From contig CBDHDN010000078.1 in assembly GCA_965261585.1 (NCBI GenBank), positions 1-64,000 on the forward strand: 64,000 bases of DNA. Reading direction: 5' to 3'. Under the pieces are notes generated by a model. That model was not told the origin of the DNA. It did not search any database and saw only the letters and a program-made list of their open reading frames with translations. Both the position numbers and the translations under genes were made by a program. Of this stretch, positions 26,445-36,102 are shown in pieces; the first letter of the stretch is position 1, and the number at the start of each line of letters is the position of its first letter. This DNA comes from CBDHDN01 sp965261585. Its GTDB lineage: Bacteria > Pseudomonadota > Alphaproteobacteria > UBA6615.

Positions 26445-29084
26445 ATGATTCAGCAACTCCTTTTTGACAAGATCGACCAACGGGTAGCACTAGACAAAGA
26501 GGACGGCGACTACGCCTATTTTCATGCGCTGTCCCTAAAGCTGGAGTTCCTCACGAAGATTGTTACTTCCGGTGTGGTCGCGTGTGTTGGTGAAGACGTC
26601 GATCGGTACCGATATTCTCTTGAGCACAAGCTTGTTCGAGCAGATTCGCTCGGCGAGTTGATAGAGGCACTCAATTCGGCGCTGATTGGCCCACCAGCTC
26701 AATTTCTTGACTCTGACGCGCATATCGTCTCAAGGGATCTGACAGTACGAGTCGATCCGGGTGATTGGCGACACTCAGCTGTAACCGACTTACATCAAGC
26801 GGCAGCGGCGGTCGGCGCGGAGGCGATGCTGGGTGAGAAAGTGGCTCTAAGGCAGTTTTTCGAAATCGCCGTGCAGCTGCGGAACAGAAGCCGTGGTCAT
26901 GGAGCGCCCACGAGTGAACAATGCAGTAAGTCTTGTACGTACTTGTCTAGTGCCCTAACCATCTTGGAACAGAACCTCAAATTTTTTCGCCTTCCATGGG
27001 TTTACTTGCACCGAAATTTGTCAAGCAAGTACCGTGTGTCATCACTTCTGAACAACTCTTCATCATTCGACTACCTCAAGAGGAGCCGTGACGTACGGCT
27101 GCCAGATGGCGTTTTTTTCAGCCTGAACGACCAGGAAGATACAGCACGTCCCGTGCATGTCCCTCTGATCTTCAGCGACGCTGACGTACTCGATGTTGCC
27201 CTTCCCAATGGTAACCATAAGGCAAGCACCTTCGAAACTATCTCGTACGTGACGAACGAAGTCCAACGACGAGACGGATCGGCATGGTCAAGTCCACCTG
27301 CTCGCCTCCCCAAGAGCGAGACCGAAGGCGAGGCAGTGCTTGAGATTCAGGGCAATTTATTCACGAATGCACCCAAGAAACCCTTTGGCTACGTTCAACG
27401 GATTGATCTAGAAAACCGTCTACGCGAGGAGCTTCTCAAATCAGATCAGCACCCAATAATTTCACTTACAGGTCCCGGAGGCATCGGTAAGACTACCATT
27501 GCAATCGCAGCAATACAGCGAATCTCTGACCGAGAGCCTGTACCCTATCAGGTAATCCTATGGATCAGCGCCCGAGACATTGATCTACTTGATTCGGGTC
27601 CCAAACCAGTATCACAAAAGGTGTTTACGCAGCGAGATATTGCGCATGCCGCGATTGATTTGGTGGAACCATCTGAAAAGTCGTCAAACGATTTTGAGCC
27701 GGACATATATTTTCAAAAGTGTCTCGCACACGGCGCAGCAGGAACCACTTTGTTCGTTCTCGACAATTTCGAGACTGTGGAGAACCCAGCGGATGTTTTC
27801 AGCTGGATTGACTCTCACATCAGGCTTCCGAACAAGATCCTAATCACAACTCGATTTCGGGATTTTGTGGGCGACTACCCAATTGATATTCGCGGAATGT
27901 CCGATGACGAAGCAGACAAGCTAATCGATCAACATGCCTCTCGCCTCAATATAGAGAAATTGTTGAGCATCTCGTACCAAGAGGAACTAATTCGAGAATC
28001 TGATCGACATCGATACGTCATAAAGATTCTCCTCTGTCAGGTTTCTAAAGATGGAAACGCCGGAAAACCAAAACGATTTGTCGCAACTTCTGATCGTCTA
28101 CTTGACGCTCTTTTCAAGAGGACCTTTTCTTCTCTAAGTCCCGCTGGTCAACGCGTTTTTCTTCTGCTTTGCAGTTGGAGAGTTGTCGTTCCAGAAGTGG
28201 CTGTCGAAGCTGTGTCGCTTCGGCCTAGCACCGAACGGTTTGACGTGGCAGCGGCCTTGGACGAATTGCGTCTATTTTCTCTTGTCGACCAGATCGTCTC
28301 CGAAGAGGAGCGGTCCACGTTTGTGGGTGTGCCATTGGTGGCGGCGATGTACGGTCGGCGGGAGTTGGAGGTGAGTCCGTTCAAGGTTGCAGTCGAAGAA
28401 GACCGAAAGCTCTTGATGGAGTTCGGCGCCGGAAAACGAAGTGACACTCAGCGGGGAGTTCTACCACGAATTGATAACCTCATTCGGGCTGTCGCGAAAC
28501 GAGCGAGCAGCAGCCCGACGGACCTTGAAGAGGCCCTTCCAGTACTGGAATACCTGGCAACTAGGTTTCCGATGGCGTATCCCACACTCGCCAAGTTAGT
28601 GAGGGAAGTAGACGACTCCGATCAATCGATCGATCGGGCGAAGGGGTACATGGAGAACTTTTTGCAGACTGCGGCAATCCCGGCTCGACTGGATGCGTGG
28701 CAGGAACTCGCGTACCTCCGTCGATTGAGCAAGGACCCGATGGGAGAGGTTCACGCGCTCTGCGAGGCGGCGCTGCTTTCCGCGTCGGATCGGGAGAAGC
28801 TCAGCTCGTTCGCGAATCAACTGAATAATCGCATTCGAGACCTGAAAGAGCAAAGTGTCGGAGATGGTTGGCACGAAGGTGTGCGCGAGCTCCTAGCTAA
28901 AGTCATCGAAGTAATGCAGAAACAAATCAAGGGTCTGTCGGCTACCGATTGTTCTCGACTCGCCTGGCTTCTCCTCAACATTGGCAATTCGGAACGGGCG
29001 CTCGACGTGGCCAAAACCGGAATTCAACGAGAGTCGAGCAATGAATACTGCCAAAGGCTGATTTTAAAGCTGGAATCCCACTGA
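26445..29084 (+). CDS. Large STAND/NLR-like NTPase, putative defence protein
   Basis: An 879-residue protein. The centre is a STAND (NB-ARC/NACHT-like) module: P-loop GPGGIGKTT at 343-351, Walker B TLFVLDNFE with Asp440, ILITTR with Arg470, then a winged-helix region (FSSLSPAGQRVFLLLCSW) and an all-helical C-terminal part (about 650-879), probably a repeat sensor. The N-terminal 300 residues are of no family I can name, but carry AVQLRNRSRGHGAP (Arg146, His152), similar to the R-x4-6-H signature of HEPN RNases; this is tentative. Base composition is clearly more A/T-rich than the neighbours, pointing to transfer. Flanked by IS debris on both sides and alone in its transcription unit. Such NTPases often act in phage sensing and abortive infection. 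Confidence 0.75.
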   Translation: MIQQLLFDKIDQRVALDKEDGDYAYFHALSLKLEFLTKIVTSGVVACVGEDVDRYRYSLEHKLVRADSLGELIEALNSALIGPPAQFLDSDAHIVSRDLTVRVDPGDWRHSAVTDLHQAAAAVGAEAMLGEKVALRQFFEIAVQLRNRSRGHGAPTSEQCSKSCTYLSSALTILEQNLKFFRLPWVYLHRNLSSKYRVSSLLNNSSSFDYLKRSRDVRLPDGVFFSLNDQEDTARPVHVPLIFSDADVLDVALPNGNHKASTFETISYVTNEVQRRDGSAWSSPPARLPKSETEGEAVLEIQGNLFTNAPKKPFGYVQRIDLENRLREELLKSDQHPIISLTGPGGIGKTTIAIAAIQRISDREPVPYQVILWISARDIDLLDSGPKPVSQKVFTQRDIAHAAIDLVEPSEKSSNDFEPDIYFQKCLAHGAAGTTLFVLDNFETVENPADVFSWIDSHIRLPNKILITTRFRDFVGDYPIDIRGMSDDEADKLIDQHASRLNIEKLLSISYQEELIRESDRHRYVIKILLCQVSKDGNAGKPKRFVATSDRLLDALFKRTFSSLSPAGQRVFLLLCSWRVVVPEVAVEAVSLRPSTERFDVAAALDELRLFSLVDQIVSEEERSTFVGVPLVAAMYGRRELEVSPFKVAVEEDRKLLMEFGAGKRSDTQRGVLPRIDNLIRAVAKRASSSPTDLEEALPVLEYLATRFPMAYPTLAKLVREVDDSDQSIDRAKGYMENFLQTAAIPARLDAWQELAYLRRLSKDPMGEVHALCEAALLSASDREKLSSFANQLNNRIRDLKEQSVGDGWHEGVRELLAKVIEVMQKQIKGLSATDCSRLAWLLLNIGNSERALDVAKTGIQRESSNEYCQRLILKLESH

Positions 29085-29159
29085 CGCAAAGAATCACCAA
29101 ACAACGGGTTACGGTGTATCCGGCGTACCAGACGGCGGGAACCTCACCATCAAAACCGG

Positions 29160-29320
29160 CCATTGACCTTCCCCCCGTTTTGTGCCCATTTATGAGTTCG
29201 CTCTGTTCGTGGTTTGGTCCATTCGGACCGGGTTGCGAACTCGTATGGGGTGAGCCCCTCGAGGCTCGTTTGAGGACGGTTCAGATTATAGTCGATGTCT
29301 GACGTCAGCGCCTTTGGGAC
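29160..29320 (-). pseudogene. IS3-type OrfB C-terminal scrap
   Basis: On the minus strand the frame reads YNLNRPQTSLEGLTPYEF and then ATRSEWTKPRTERTH, the usual end of IS3-family integrase domains (DYNxxRPHSSL-like). Only the C-terminal end remains. The stretch 29085-29160 after the NTPase gene shows no gene. Confidence 0.6.
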
Positions 29321-29559
29321 AAATTGAGGTAATTGCATAACGGGGGATTTCTGGCTCATCGTAGTGACCAAAGGGAACGAAGATGAGACAGAAATCAATG
29401 AGCAAGAACGACCCGGCGGAGAAAACGGTTCGGGATATTCGGCGCAAGACACGCAAGCAGTATACGGCTGAGGAGAAGATCCGGATCGTGGTGTCGGGCC
29501 TGCGCGGCGAGGAGAGCATCGCCGCCTTGTGCCGCCGCGAGGGCATCGCCGAGGGTCTG

Positions 29560-31478
29560 GTGCGCCAGGCGAACTGACAGAAGGTAGGGGGTGCAAGTCC
29601 CCCGGAACGAAGGAGTAACCGAACCACGTTTCTCCGCGAGCCGTGCGTTGGCTCCCGTGAGGGGGCAGGCGAAGCGTCGGTAGCGGCATGGATGGGCAGG
29701 GCTATTGAGCACCGTAAAAGCGATGGTCCGGGGTGCCGAGGCTTTCAGATCGGTCGAAGGCAATATTGCAGGCGTCGTTTTGGTGAGATGTCGGCGAGCC
29801 CCGCGGTGTCAGAGAACCCATGCACGTTCGCACGCCTTCTGTTGGGACCCTGGGAGGTCTTCAAACTGCCCCGGTTGTCGTAAAGGGGCCGCGTAGGGAA
29901 TGGAGAAAACCGAAGCCTATGATGAACGGTTTGAAGAAGTCGGATGAGGCCGTACGACCTGTGAGGGCGGCGAACAAGGGAGCGCGAGCTTCTGCGGAGT
30001 CGCCGGAGGAAAGGGCCTCAACCAAGGGGAATCCGGATTGCCAAAGCACGCGCCGAACCCAGTGTCGGGTGAGCGTGCCACAGGCGGCGGCCCGGATACG
30101 GAAAGCTGCAGAGAGAAACCCGAAGGAACGTCTCACTGCGCTCTTCCACCACATTACGCCGGACGCGCTCGGTGCGGCCTACTTCGCATTGAAGAAGGAC
30201 GCAGCAGCCGGTGTCGACGGCGTTACGTGGGACATGTACGGCGAGGGTCTGGATGAGCGCCTGCTCGACCTGCACCGGCGCCTGCACAGAGGGGGAGCGT
30301 ACCGGGCGCCACCGGTTCGGCGGGTAGAGGTACCCAAGCCGGACGGGGGGACACGACCGCTCGGGATCGCGGCGCTGGAGGACAAGGTCGTCCAGAAGGC
30401 GGTTGTGGATGTGATCCTGACACCGATCTACGAGGTGGTGTTTCTTGGCTTCAGCTACGGGTTCCGACCGGGGCGGGGGGCGCACGATGCGCTCGATGCC
30501 CTGGCCTTCGGGATAGAACGGCGCAAGGTCAGCTGGATAGTCGATGCAGACCTCCGGGCGTACTTCGACACGATCCCGCGGGATTGGTTGATCACGTTCC
30601 TAGAGCACCGCATCGGAGACAGGCGGGTCATCCGTCTGATCCGGAAATGGCTGAACGCCGGCGTCATAGAGAGTGGGTCATGGGCAGATACGGGTATGGG
30701 CACGCCGCAGGGGGCAATAGTCTCCCCCGTCTTGGCGAACGTGTTCCTGCATTACGTGCTCGACGTGTGGTTCCACAAGAAATGGCGCCCGAACGTCCCG
30801 GATGGCGAAGCGATCATCGTCCGTTACGCTGACGATATCGTTGTCGGGTTCCAACACAAGCGGGATGCGGAGCGGTACCTCCGCGACGTTCGGGAGAGGC
30901 TGGCCCGGTTCGGTCTCAGCCTCCACCAGGACAAGACCCGCCTCGTGGAGTTTGGCCGGTTCGCGGATTTGAACCGGCGCCAGCGCGGGGTGGGCAAGCC
31001 GGAGACTTTCGACTTTCTGGGCCTCACGCACTATTGCACGACGACCCTGAGAGGACGCTTTCGGCTTGGTCGCAAACCGGTTGCCAAACGGGTCAACAGG
31101 ACCCTGGCGCGCATCGACGAGGTGCTTCGCAAGCGCTGGCACCACGACATCTGGGAAGTTGGTAGGTGGCTGGGGCGAGTCTGCAATGGCTGGCTCAACT
31201 ACTTTGCCGTCCCAGGGTCAGGCCGGTTCATCCGTGCGTTCCTCCGCAGGCTGCAACGCCGGTGGATGCGGGCGCTACGCCGCCGGTCCCAGCGAGCCCG
31301 ATTTAGTTGGAAGCGATTGGAGCGCATGACCGAAATCCTGTGGCCACGCGCCTCCATCCGCCACCCATGGCCGGACCAGCGGTTCGCCGTCAAGCACCCG
31401 AGGTAGGAGCCGGATGGTTCAACGACCACGTCCGGATCTGCGCGGGGGGTGCGCAGCAATGCGCATTCCTACCGTAAC
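29560..31478 (+). mobile_element. Group II intron, copy 2
   Basis: 1919 bp, same ends as copy 1 (GTGCGCC to CCGTAAC), inserted after CTG in the IS3 orfA in the sense direction. Nearly identical to copy 3. The 5' exon ends GAGGGTCTG, which fits the intron's putative EBS1 with one wobble pair and one mismatch. Confidence 0.95.
29919..31406 (+). CDS. ltrA: Group II intron reverse transcriptase/maturase (copy 2)
   Basis: Same protein as in copy 1 apart from Val for Ile in the GVDGVTWD segment; intact RT domains and YADD. In-frame upstream ATG at 29820 is less likely as start because it lies in ribozyme sequence. Confidence 0.95.
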   Translation: MMNGLKKSDEAVRPVRAANKGARASAESPEERASTKGNPDCQSTRRTQCRVSVPQAAARIRKAAERNPKERLTALFHHITPDALGAAYFALKKDAAAGVDGVTWDMYGEGLDERLLDLHRRLHRGGAYRAPPVRRVEVPKPDGGTRPLGIAALEDKVVQKAVVDVILTPIYEVVFLGFSYGFRPGRGAHDALDALAFGIERRKVSWIVDADLRAYFDTIPRDWLITFLEHRIGDRRVIRLIRKWLNAGVIESGSWADTGMGTPQGAIVSPVLANVFLHYVLDVWFHKKWRPNVPDGEAIIVRYADDIVVGFQHKRDAERYLRDVRERLARFGLSLHQDKTRLVEFGRFADLNRRQRGVGKPETFDFLGLTHYCTTTLRGRFRLGRKPVAKRVNRTLARIDEVLRKRWHHDIWEVGRWLGRVCNGWLNYFAVPGSGRFIRAFLRRLQRRWMRALRRRSQRARFSWKRLERMTEILWPRASIRHPWPDQRFAVKHPR

Positions 31479-31672
31479 TATTACAGCTGATCGAAAGAGT
31501 TTTTGGAAGCGGGCAAGAAGCGGCTCGCCGGCGACACCGGGCGCCAAGCGACCTCGGGCGAGGTTAAAGGCCTGCGCCAGGAGATGCGCGACTTGAAGGA
31601 GTTGGTCGCCGAACTTTCGCTGGAGAACCGTCTTTTCAACAAAAGCATGATCGGGCATGGGGGAGACGCGGA

Positions 31673-31747
31673 ATGAGGTATCCCGCATCCGAGAAGCTGG
31701 AGATCATCCGCCTGGTCGAGCAGTTGAGAACGGCGATGACAAATTAG
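31673..31747 (+). pseudogene. IS3 orfB, first 17 codons only
   Basis: ATG 31673 overlaps the orfA stop as usual in IS3 elements and reads MRYPASEKLEIIRLVEQ before diverging and stopping at 31747. The rest of orfB was removed where IS21-end sequence begins. Confidence 0.7.
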
Positions 31748-31860
31748 TCCACGGAAGCGGCGGGATTTCCCAGCCGCGGGCGGAGTAAAACTCTGCCACC
31801 TGTAGCCTTCGATCTTTTTTGAGATGGAAGGCGGGAGGATGTACACCGTGGACCTATATC
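31738..31860 (+). mobile_element. Solo IS21 end
   Basis: About 120 bp that match, in reverse orientation and with scattered differences, the right end of the IS21 at 26090-26213, including GGCGGAGTAAAACTCTGCC and the start of istA. It stops abruptly near 31861. A remnant of another IS21 that joined the IS3 debris by deletion. Confidence 0.75.
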
Positions 31861-31895
31861 TGTATCGCACCCGGTTCCTTGGACACAAGTTTGTC

Positions 31896-32345
31896 TCATG
31901 CGGCGGGCCTGAGTGACATCGCGGTGTGCCACGCCTGACGAGCTTGAGCGGGGCTCAGGTAGCCGTTCTTCTCCACGATCGACTGGGCATTGTACTGTTC
32001 GACGAACCCGCGGACGGCGTTCCGCAGCTCCGCGATGTTGCGGTAGATGCGACCATGGATGATCTGTTCCTTCAGCGTGCGATTGAACCGCTCGGCGACG
32101 CCGTTGGTCTGGGGCTCGGCGACGAAGGCGTAGGACGGCTGGATGCCCCAGAACTTGATCTGGTTGGTGAAGTGGTCCGACAGATACTGGGAGCCGTGAT
32201 CCATCCGCAAGGCCAGCCCCCGAGCCGCGCCGGCCGCGGTCGAGCCATACAGCCCGGCAAGCCCCATGGAGATCGGCTGCAGGGCGGCGAAGCGGTCGCC
32301 GCGCTTGCAGACATGCCCGCCGACACACTCGGCGTTCCAATGCTC
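31896..32345 (-). pseudogene. IS3-family OrfB C-terminal half
   Basis: The frame carries WNAECVGGHVCKRGDRFAAL near 32340, then GLALRMDHGSQYLSD, FVAEPQTNGVAERFNRTLKE (with the catalytic Glu) and a normal C-terminus SLRPAA. The N-terminal half is missing. The piece lies opposite to the orfA above, so it is not simply the other end of that element. The 180 bp from 32346 to 32528 are A/T-richer and hold no recognisable gene. Confidence 0.8.
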
Positions 32346-32528
32346 GGGGAGGACGACCGAGGAGAAGCAGAATTTCCTTCGATATTACAATACGATATGG
32401 GTTTTGATCCAAACGGCATATGCTCATCGGCGGAAAGACACAGTCAAGTATCCCCAACCTTGACATTGATGGACAAACGGCGCCAATCATGCGCTAACCT
32501 AATACATTCATTGGCGTTTTCCCTCTAA

Positions 32529-33365
32529 GGTACGGCCTATAACGGCCATTTCGGCTGCACCTGCTATCACCCGCTTTTCGTGTTCAATCAGTTCGGCGAT
32601 CTGGAGCGGTGCGGCCTTCGTCCCGGCAACGTGCACAGCGCCCACGAGTGGCGCGATGTGTTGGAACCGGTGGTCGCTCGTTACCGCAACAGGACACTCC
32701 GGCGCTACTTCCGTGGCGACGCCGCCTTTGCCTCACCCGAAGTCTACGAGTTTCTCGAAGCCGAGGACTTCAGCTACGCCATCCGGCTCCCCGCAAACAA
32801 GGTGCTGCAAGGCAGCATCGCCCATCTGCTGAAACGCCCCGTCGGCAGGCCGCCCAATGATGTTCGCCGGTATCATGCCGGCTTCAGCTATCAGGCCGCG
32901 ACCTGGGACAAACCCCGCCGCGTCGTCGCCAAGGTCGAGTGGCATCCTGGTGAGTTGTACCCGCGCGTCGGGTTAATTGTAACCAACCTGAGCCGACCCA
33001 CCGAGCGGGTCGTCGCATTCTACAATCAGCGCGGCACGGCCGAGCAATGGATCAAGGAAGGCAAGAACGCGATCAAGTGGACACGCCTGTCGTGCCGCAA
33101 GTTCCGTCACAACGCCGTCCGGCTCCAACTCCACGCGCTCGCCTATAATCTCGGCAACTTCATGCGGACACTCGTGTTGCCCGTTGCAGTGGAGCAGTGG
33201 TCACTGACCACGCTGCGCGAAAAGCTCGTCAAGATCGGCGCGAAGATCGTCCGCCACGGTCGCTGCATCGTCTTCCAGATGGCCGAGGTCGCTATCCCTC
33301 GTGACCTGTTCGCCGACATCCTCCGCCGAATCGATCGGCTCAGAACGACGCCCCTCCCAACATGA
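32529..33365 (+). pseudogene. IS1380-family transposase, C-terminal part
   Basis: In-frame homology starts at GTAYNGHFGCTCYHPLFVFN (32529) and runs to 33365: RYFRGDAAFASPEVYEFLE, YNQRGTAEQWIKEGKNAIKW with the conserved Glu region, and RHGRCIVFQMAEVAIPR. The N-terminal third is absent, so the copy is inactive. It belongs to a different IS1380 group from the one at 1.6-4.5 kb. Confidence 0.85.
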
Positions 33366-33440
33366 CGACAGGATCGTCCCTCATGCGTGAAGACGACAGG
33401 ACCGGTGTGTCCGAGACACGGCCCGACCGGCAATATCGAA

Positions 33441-34246
33441 GGTGCTGTCAACTTAACGAAGGCAGGTCGCAGTTGAACGTCTGAACTGAGCGGCTCAAGC
33501 AGCAGCGGTCACGGTCCGCCACGTGTTCATCGCGTCACCGCGGAATTGGCGCATTGTCTTGCGAGTGATCAGATGACGTTGGACATTGAAGGTGTTGTAG
33601 ATGGCGGCGTGGGTGGAGAGAAACCTTTGCGCCGATCCTGATGACTTGAAGCCCTGCATCCTGCGTTCTCGTTGTCGAACCGGCAGGTGCGAATTCTCCG
33701 CCCGATTGTTGCTCCGTCCGCCGGTAACGTGTTTCCCCGTCATGTTGAGATCACGCAATGCTGCCCCGTAAGATGGCAGTTTATCGGTCACCACCTTATT
33801 CGGCGCATACCCCTGCTTCTTGAGCAGTTTGCGCATCAGCTTGAGTGCTGCTTTCTTGTTCCTCCGGGACTGAACCAAGATATCCAGCACCTCACCCTCG
33901 CTGTCCACCGCCCGCCATAGATACATCCGTTTTCCGTTGATGGAGGAAAACACCTCATCAAGATGCCACCGGTCGTCTGGTCGAGGGCGTGATTGTCTCA
34001 GTTTTCGGGCATAGACCTGCCCAAACTTTAAAGACCAGCGCCGTATCGTCTCGTAAGAAACATCGACACCACGTTCAGCGAGCAGATCCTCCACATCGCG
34101 GTAACTGAGCGGAAACCGGAAACACAGCCAGACGGCGCGCTGGATTATCTCTGCAGGAAACCGATGTCGGCGGTAGCTGATCTTGTTCATAACAGGAAGC
34201 TACTCGCCACCCGCAGCTGACACCAGCCAGTTACCGTGACAGCACC
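33441..34246 (-). mobile_element. IS6-family insertion sequence
   Basis: 806 bp with perfect terminal repeats GGTGCTGTCA at 33441-33450 and reversed at 34237-34246. The flanking 8 bp (ATATCGAA on the left, TCTGGGGG on the right) do not match, so no target duplication is left, as happens when IS6/IS26-type elements cause adjacent deletions. Confidence 0.92.
33495..34190 (-). CDS. IS6-family transposase
   Basis: A 231-residue transposase of normal length: N-terminal HRFPAEIIQRAVWLCFRFPLS, DDE domain with WHLDEVFSSINGKRMYLWRAVD, VVTDKLPSYGAAL and NNRAENSHLPVRQRERRMQGF. Uninterrupted; probably active. Confidence 0.95.
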   Translation of the reverse strand: MNKISYRRHRFPAEIIQRAVWLCFRFPLSYRDVEDLLAERGVDVSYETIRRWSLKFGQVYARKLRQSRPRPDDRWHLDEVFSSINGKRMYLWRAVDSEGEVLDILVQSRRNKKAALKLMRKLLKKQGYAPNKVVTDKLPSYGAALRDLNMTGKHVTGGRSNNRAENSHLPVRQRERRMQGFKSSGSAQRFLSTHAAIYNTFNVQRHLITRKTMRQFRGDAMNTWRTVTAAA

Positions 34247-34640
34247 TCTGGGGGCGCTATTGCCGCACCAGGCCGAGCTCGTTGGTCGCGTGGCCGAAGG
34301 TCTCATAGGGGCTTGGCAGACAGAACTTGGAGACGTCCGGACCGGCACTGCGGCCGCCGCACCGCAACTCGTAGACCTTGCCGTCACTCTTCACCGCTTG
34401 GGTTCCTGAGACGCAGGAAATCGGTACGGTCTTGTTCGAGCGGTTGATTGAAATCGACGCGTGGGAGGCGCGCAAGACGATGGACGAGATCGACAACAGG
34501 TTCTTGGACGAAGCACCGCCGCGGCGGCGGAGGCTTGCGCGGCGAAGCCGTGCCCGAAACCGAGGTGTGCGTCGGCACGGGGACCCAAAGACATCTTAGT
34601 CTCGATCGCCACGATGCTCGCTCACGCCAGGCGGGTGGGG
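34247..34640. other. Region without a firm gene
   Basis: About 390 bp between the IS6 and the SDR gene. On the minus strand 34257-34496 reads CVSGTQAVKSDGKVYEL, then RCGGRSAGPDVSKFCLPSPY to a stop, which looks like the C-terminal end of a small secreted Cys-containing protein, but the upstream part has no convincing continuous frame. Treated as a possible gene remnant truncated by the IS6-linked deletion. Confidence 0.3.
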
Positions 34641-35402
34641 CTAGTACGTCGCCCGGCCGCCGGATACGTCGAAGACGGCGCCGGTCGAGAACGAGCAGTC
34701 CTCGGTGCACAGCCAGACCACAAGGCGGGCCACATCCTCGGCCTCGCCGAGCCGTCCCATGGGGATGCCGTCGTTGGTGTCCAGCACGTGCTGGAGGTGC
34801 GACTCGCTCAACTGGTCGAGGAACTGGGTGCGAACCGCCGACGGAGTCACGCAGTTGACCAGCACGCCGTCGCCCACGACCTCCTTGGCGAGCGACTTGG
34901 TGAAGCCCATGACGCCGGCCTTGGCGGCGGCGTAGGCGGGGCAGCCGGCCGGGCCTTCCTTACCGGCGATCGAGGAGAGGTTGACGATGCGACCGTAGCC
35001 GCGCTCCATCATCCCCGGCACCACCGTCTTGGAGCACAGGAAGGCGCTGGTAAGGTTGGCGGCGACGACGTAGTTCCAGTCCTCGAGCGCGTACTCCCAG
35101 GTCCGGACCGTGGGGCCCGAGAGACCGGCGTTGTTGACCAGAATGTCGATACCGCCGAAACGCTCGACGGTGGTGGCGCACGCCGTCTCGATCGCGTCGG
35201 GGTCGGTGACGTCCGCGGTGGCGGTGTCCAACGGACCGCCGTCGCCAAGCTGGGCGGCGGCGGTCTCGAGCGCCGCGGCGTTGATGTCCCACAGCATGAC
35301 GCTCGCGCCCGCGGCCAATTGGCGCTCGGCGATGGCCCGGCCTATGTCTCCGGCGCCGCCAGTGACCACGGCGATGCGTCCTTTGAGGTCGTAAGCGTTC
35401 AT
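34641..35402 (-). CDS. SDR-family NAD(P)-dependent oxidoreductase
   Basis: A 253-residue classical short-chain dehydrogenase from ATG 35402. Cofactor loop TGGAGDIGRAIA, DILVNNAGLSG, catalytic Ser in VNLSSIAG and Tyr-x3-Lys in YAAAKAGVMGF, C-terminal GAVFDVSGG. Close in form to FabG-like reductases, but the substrate is unknown. No operon partner is visible; it stands alone between the IS6 and the XRE gene. Confidence 0.88.
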   Translation of the reverse strand: MNAYDLKGRIAVVTGGAGDIGRAIAERQLAAGASVMLWDINAAALETAAAQLGDGGPLDTATADVTDPDAIETACATTVERFGGIDILVNNAGLSGPTVRTWEYALEDWNYVVAANLTSAFLCSKTVVPGMMERGYGRIVNLSSIAGKEGPAGCPAYAAAKAGVMGFTKSLAKEVVGDGVLVNCVTPSAVRTQFLDQLSESHLQHVLDTNDGIPMGRLGEAEDVARLVVWLCTEDCSFSTGAVFDVSGGRATY

Positions 35403-35541
35403 CGGCGGCGCCTCCTCAAGCAGGGCCTTGAGCCCACGCCCGAAGCTTATATCAACGCTCGGCCAAGTCAACAAATCGCCGGCCGGCCGAATTTTGCAAG
35501 GCCTGTTCGAGGATGCTGCAATCATTGATGTTTTCGAAGGG

Positions 35542-35739
35542 TCAGGCCGTGCCGAGCGGGGCCCATTTCAGGAATGAGGGGATCTCCGAGGAACCACCGG
35601 AATTCAATGACCTGGCCCCCGCAGGCAACGGACGGCGAAAACGGGCACGCAGATAGACCTGCGCGCCGATCTCCATCTCCTGAAGGAGTCGTTCTGCTTC
35701 CCAGTGTACCTTGATGAACCGATCGGATCGCCGTGCCAT
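35542..35739 (-). CDS. Small protein after the XRE regulator, possibly truncated
   Basis: 65 residues, start ATG 35739 directly before the XRE stop codon. The first 25 residues (FIKVHWEAERLLQEMEIGA) resemble the N-terminus of ImmA/IrrE-type metalloproteases, which often pair with XRE regulators, but no HExxH motif follows. It could be a truncated partner or an unrelated small protein. Confidence 0.4.
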   Translation of the reverse strand: MARRSDRFIKVHWEAERLLQEMEIGAQVYLRARFRRPLPAGARSLNSGGSSEIPSFLKWAPLGTA

Positions 35740-36102
35740 CTACTCCCCCTTCCTCTTCTTTTCCTTCGCCTTGCTTGCCAACATCTGAACGAAATCGTCG
35801 GCCATTTCCTGGTATTCGGCCGACAGGCCAGCATAGTGGCGGTGGAGTTGGTTGGCGCTGACAGCAGAGCCCTCCATCTCCTTGGTGCGCCCAAGCAGAT
35901 AGTCCGTCGTCACCCTCAGCGCGTCGGCGAGACGCTTCAGATTGTCGAAGGACGGCTTGCGCGTCCCAGTCTCGAAGTGGGAAACGGCCGAAGCTTGAAG
36001 GTGCGCACGCTCCGCAAGCTCGCCCTGGGTGAGCTCCCTGAACTCCCGCGCTGTGCGCAGCCGCTCCTTGAACATGTCCGTCGGTTTGGTTGACTTCTCC
36101 AT
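35740..36102 (-). CDS. XRE-family transcriptional regulator
   Basis: A 120-residue protein with an N-terminal helix-turn-helix (FRELTQGELAERAHLQASAVSHFETGTRKPSFDNLKRLADAL, about residues 20-62) and a Lys-rich tail (SKAKEKKRKGE). ATG 36102. It diverges from the DUF2188-CD-NTase operon with a 124-bp gap, so it may control both. Repressors of this size commonly sit beside defence loci. Confidence 0.85.
   Translation of the reverse strand: MEKSTKPTDMFKERLRTAREFRELTQGELAERAHLQASAVSHFETGTRKPSFDNLKRLADALRVTTDYLLGRTKEMEGSAVSANQLHRHYAGLSAEYQEMADDFVQMLASKAKEKKRKGE

Larger units (their letters stand above)
29383..31676 (+). pseudogene. IS3-family orfA, split by a group II intron and with a stop
   Basis: Exon 1 (29383-29559) encodes MRQKSMSKNDPAEKTVRDI and onward, ending GIAEGL; exon 2 (31479-31676) continues YYS-stop-SKEFLEAGKKRLAGD to SLENRLFNKSMIG. 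The intron is in the sense direction and could splice, restoring GGT CTG TAT TAC. However TGA at 31488-31490 replaces the Trp expected in YYSWSKEFL, so orfA is still dead. The helix-turn-helix and leucine-zipper parts are recognisable. Confidence 0.85.
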
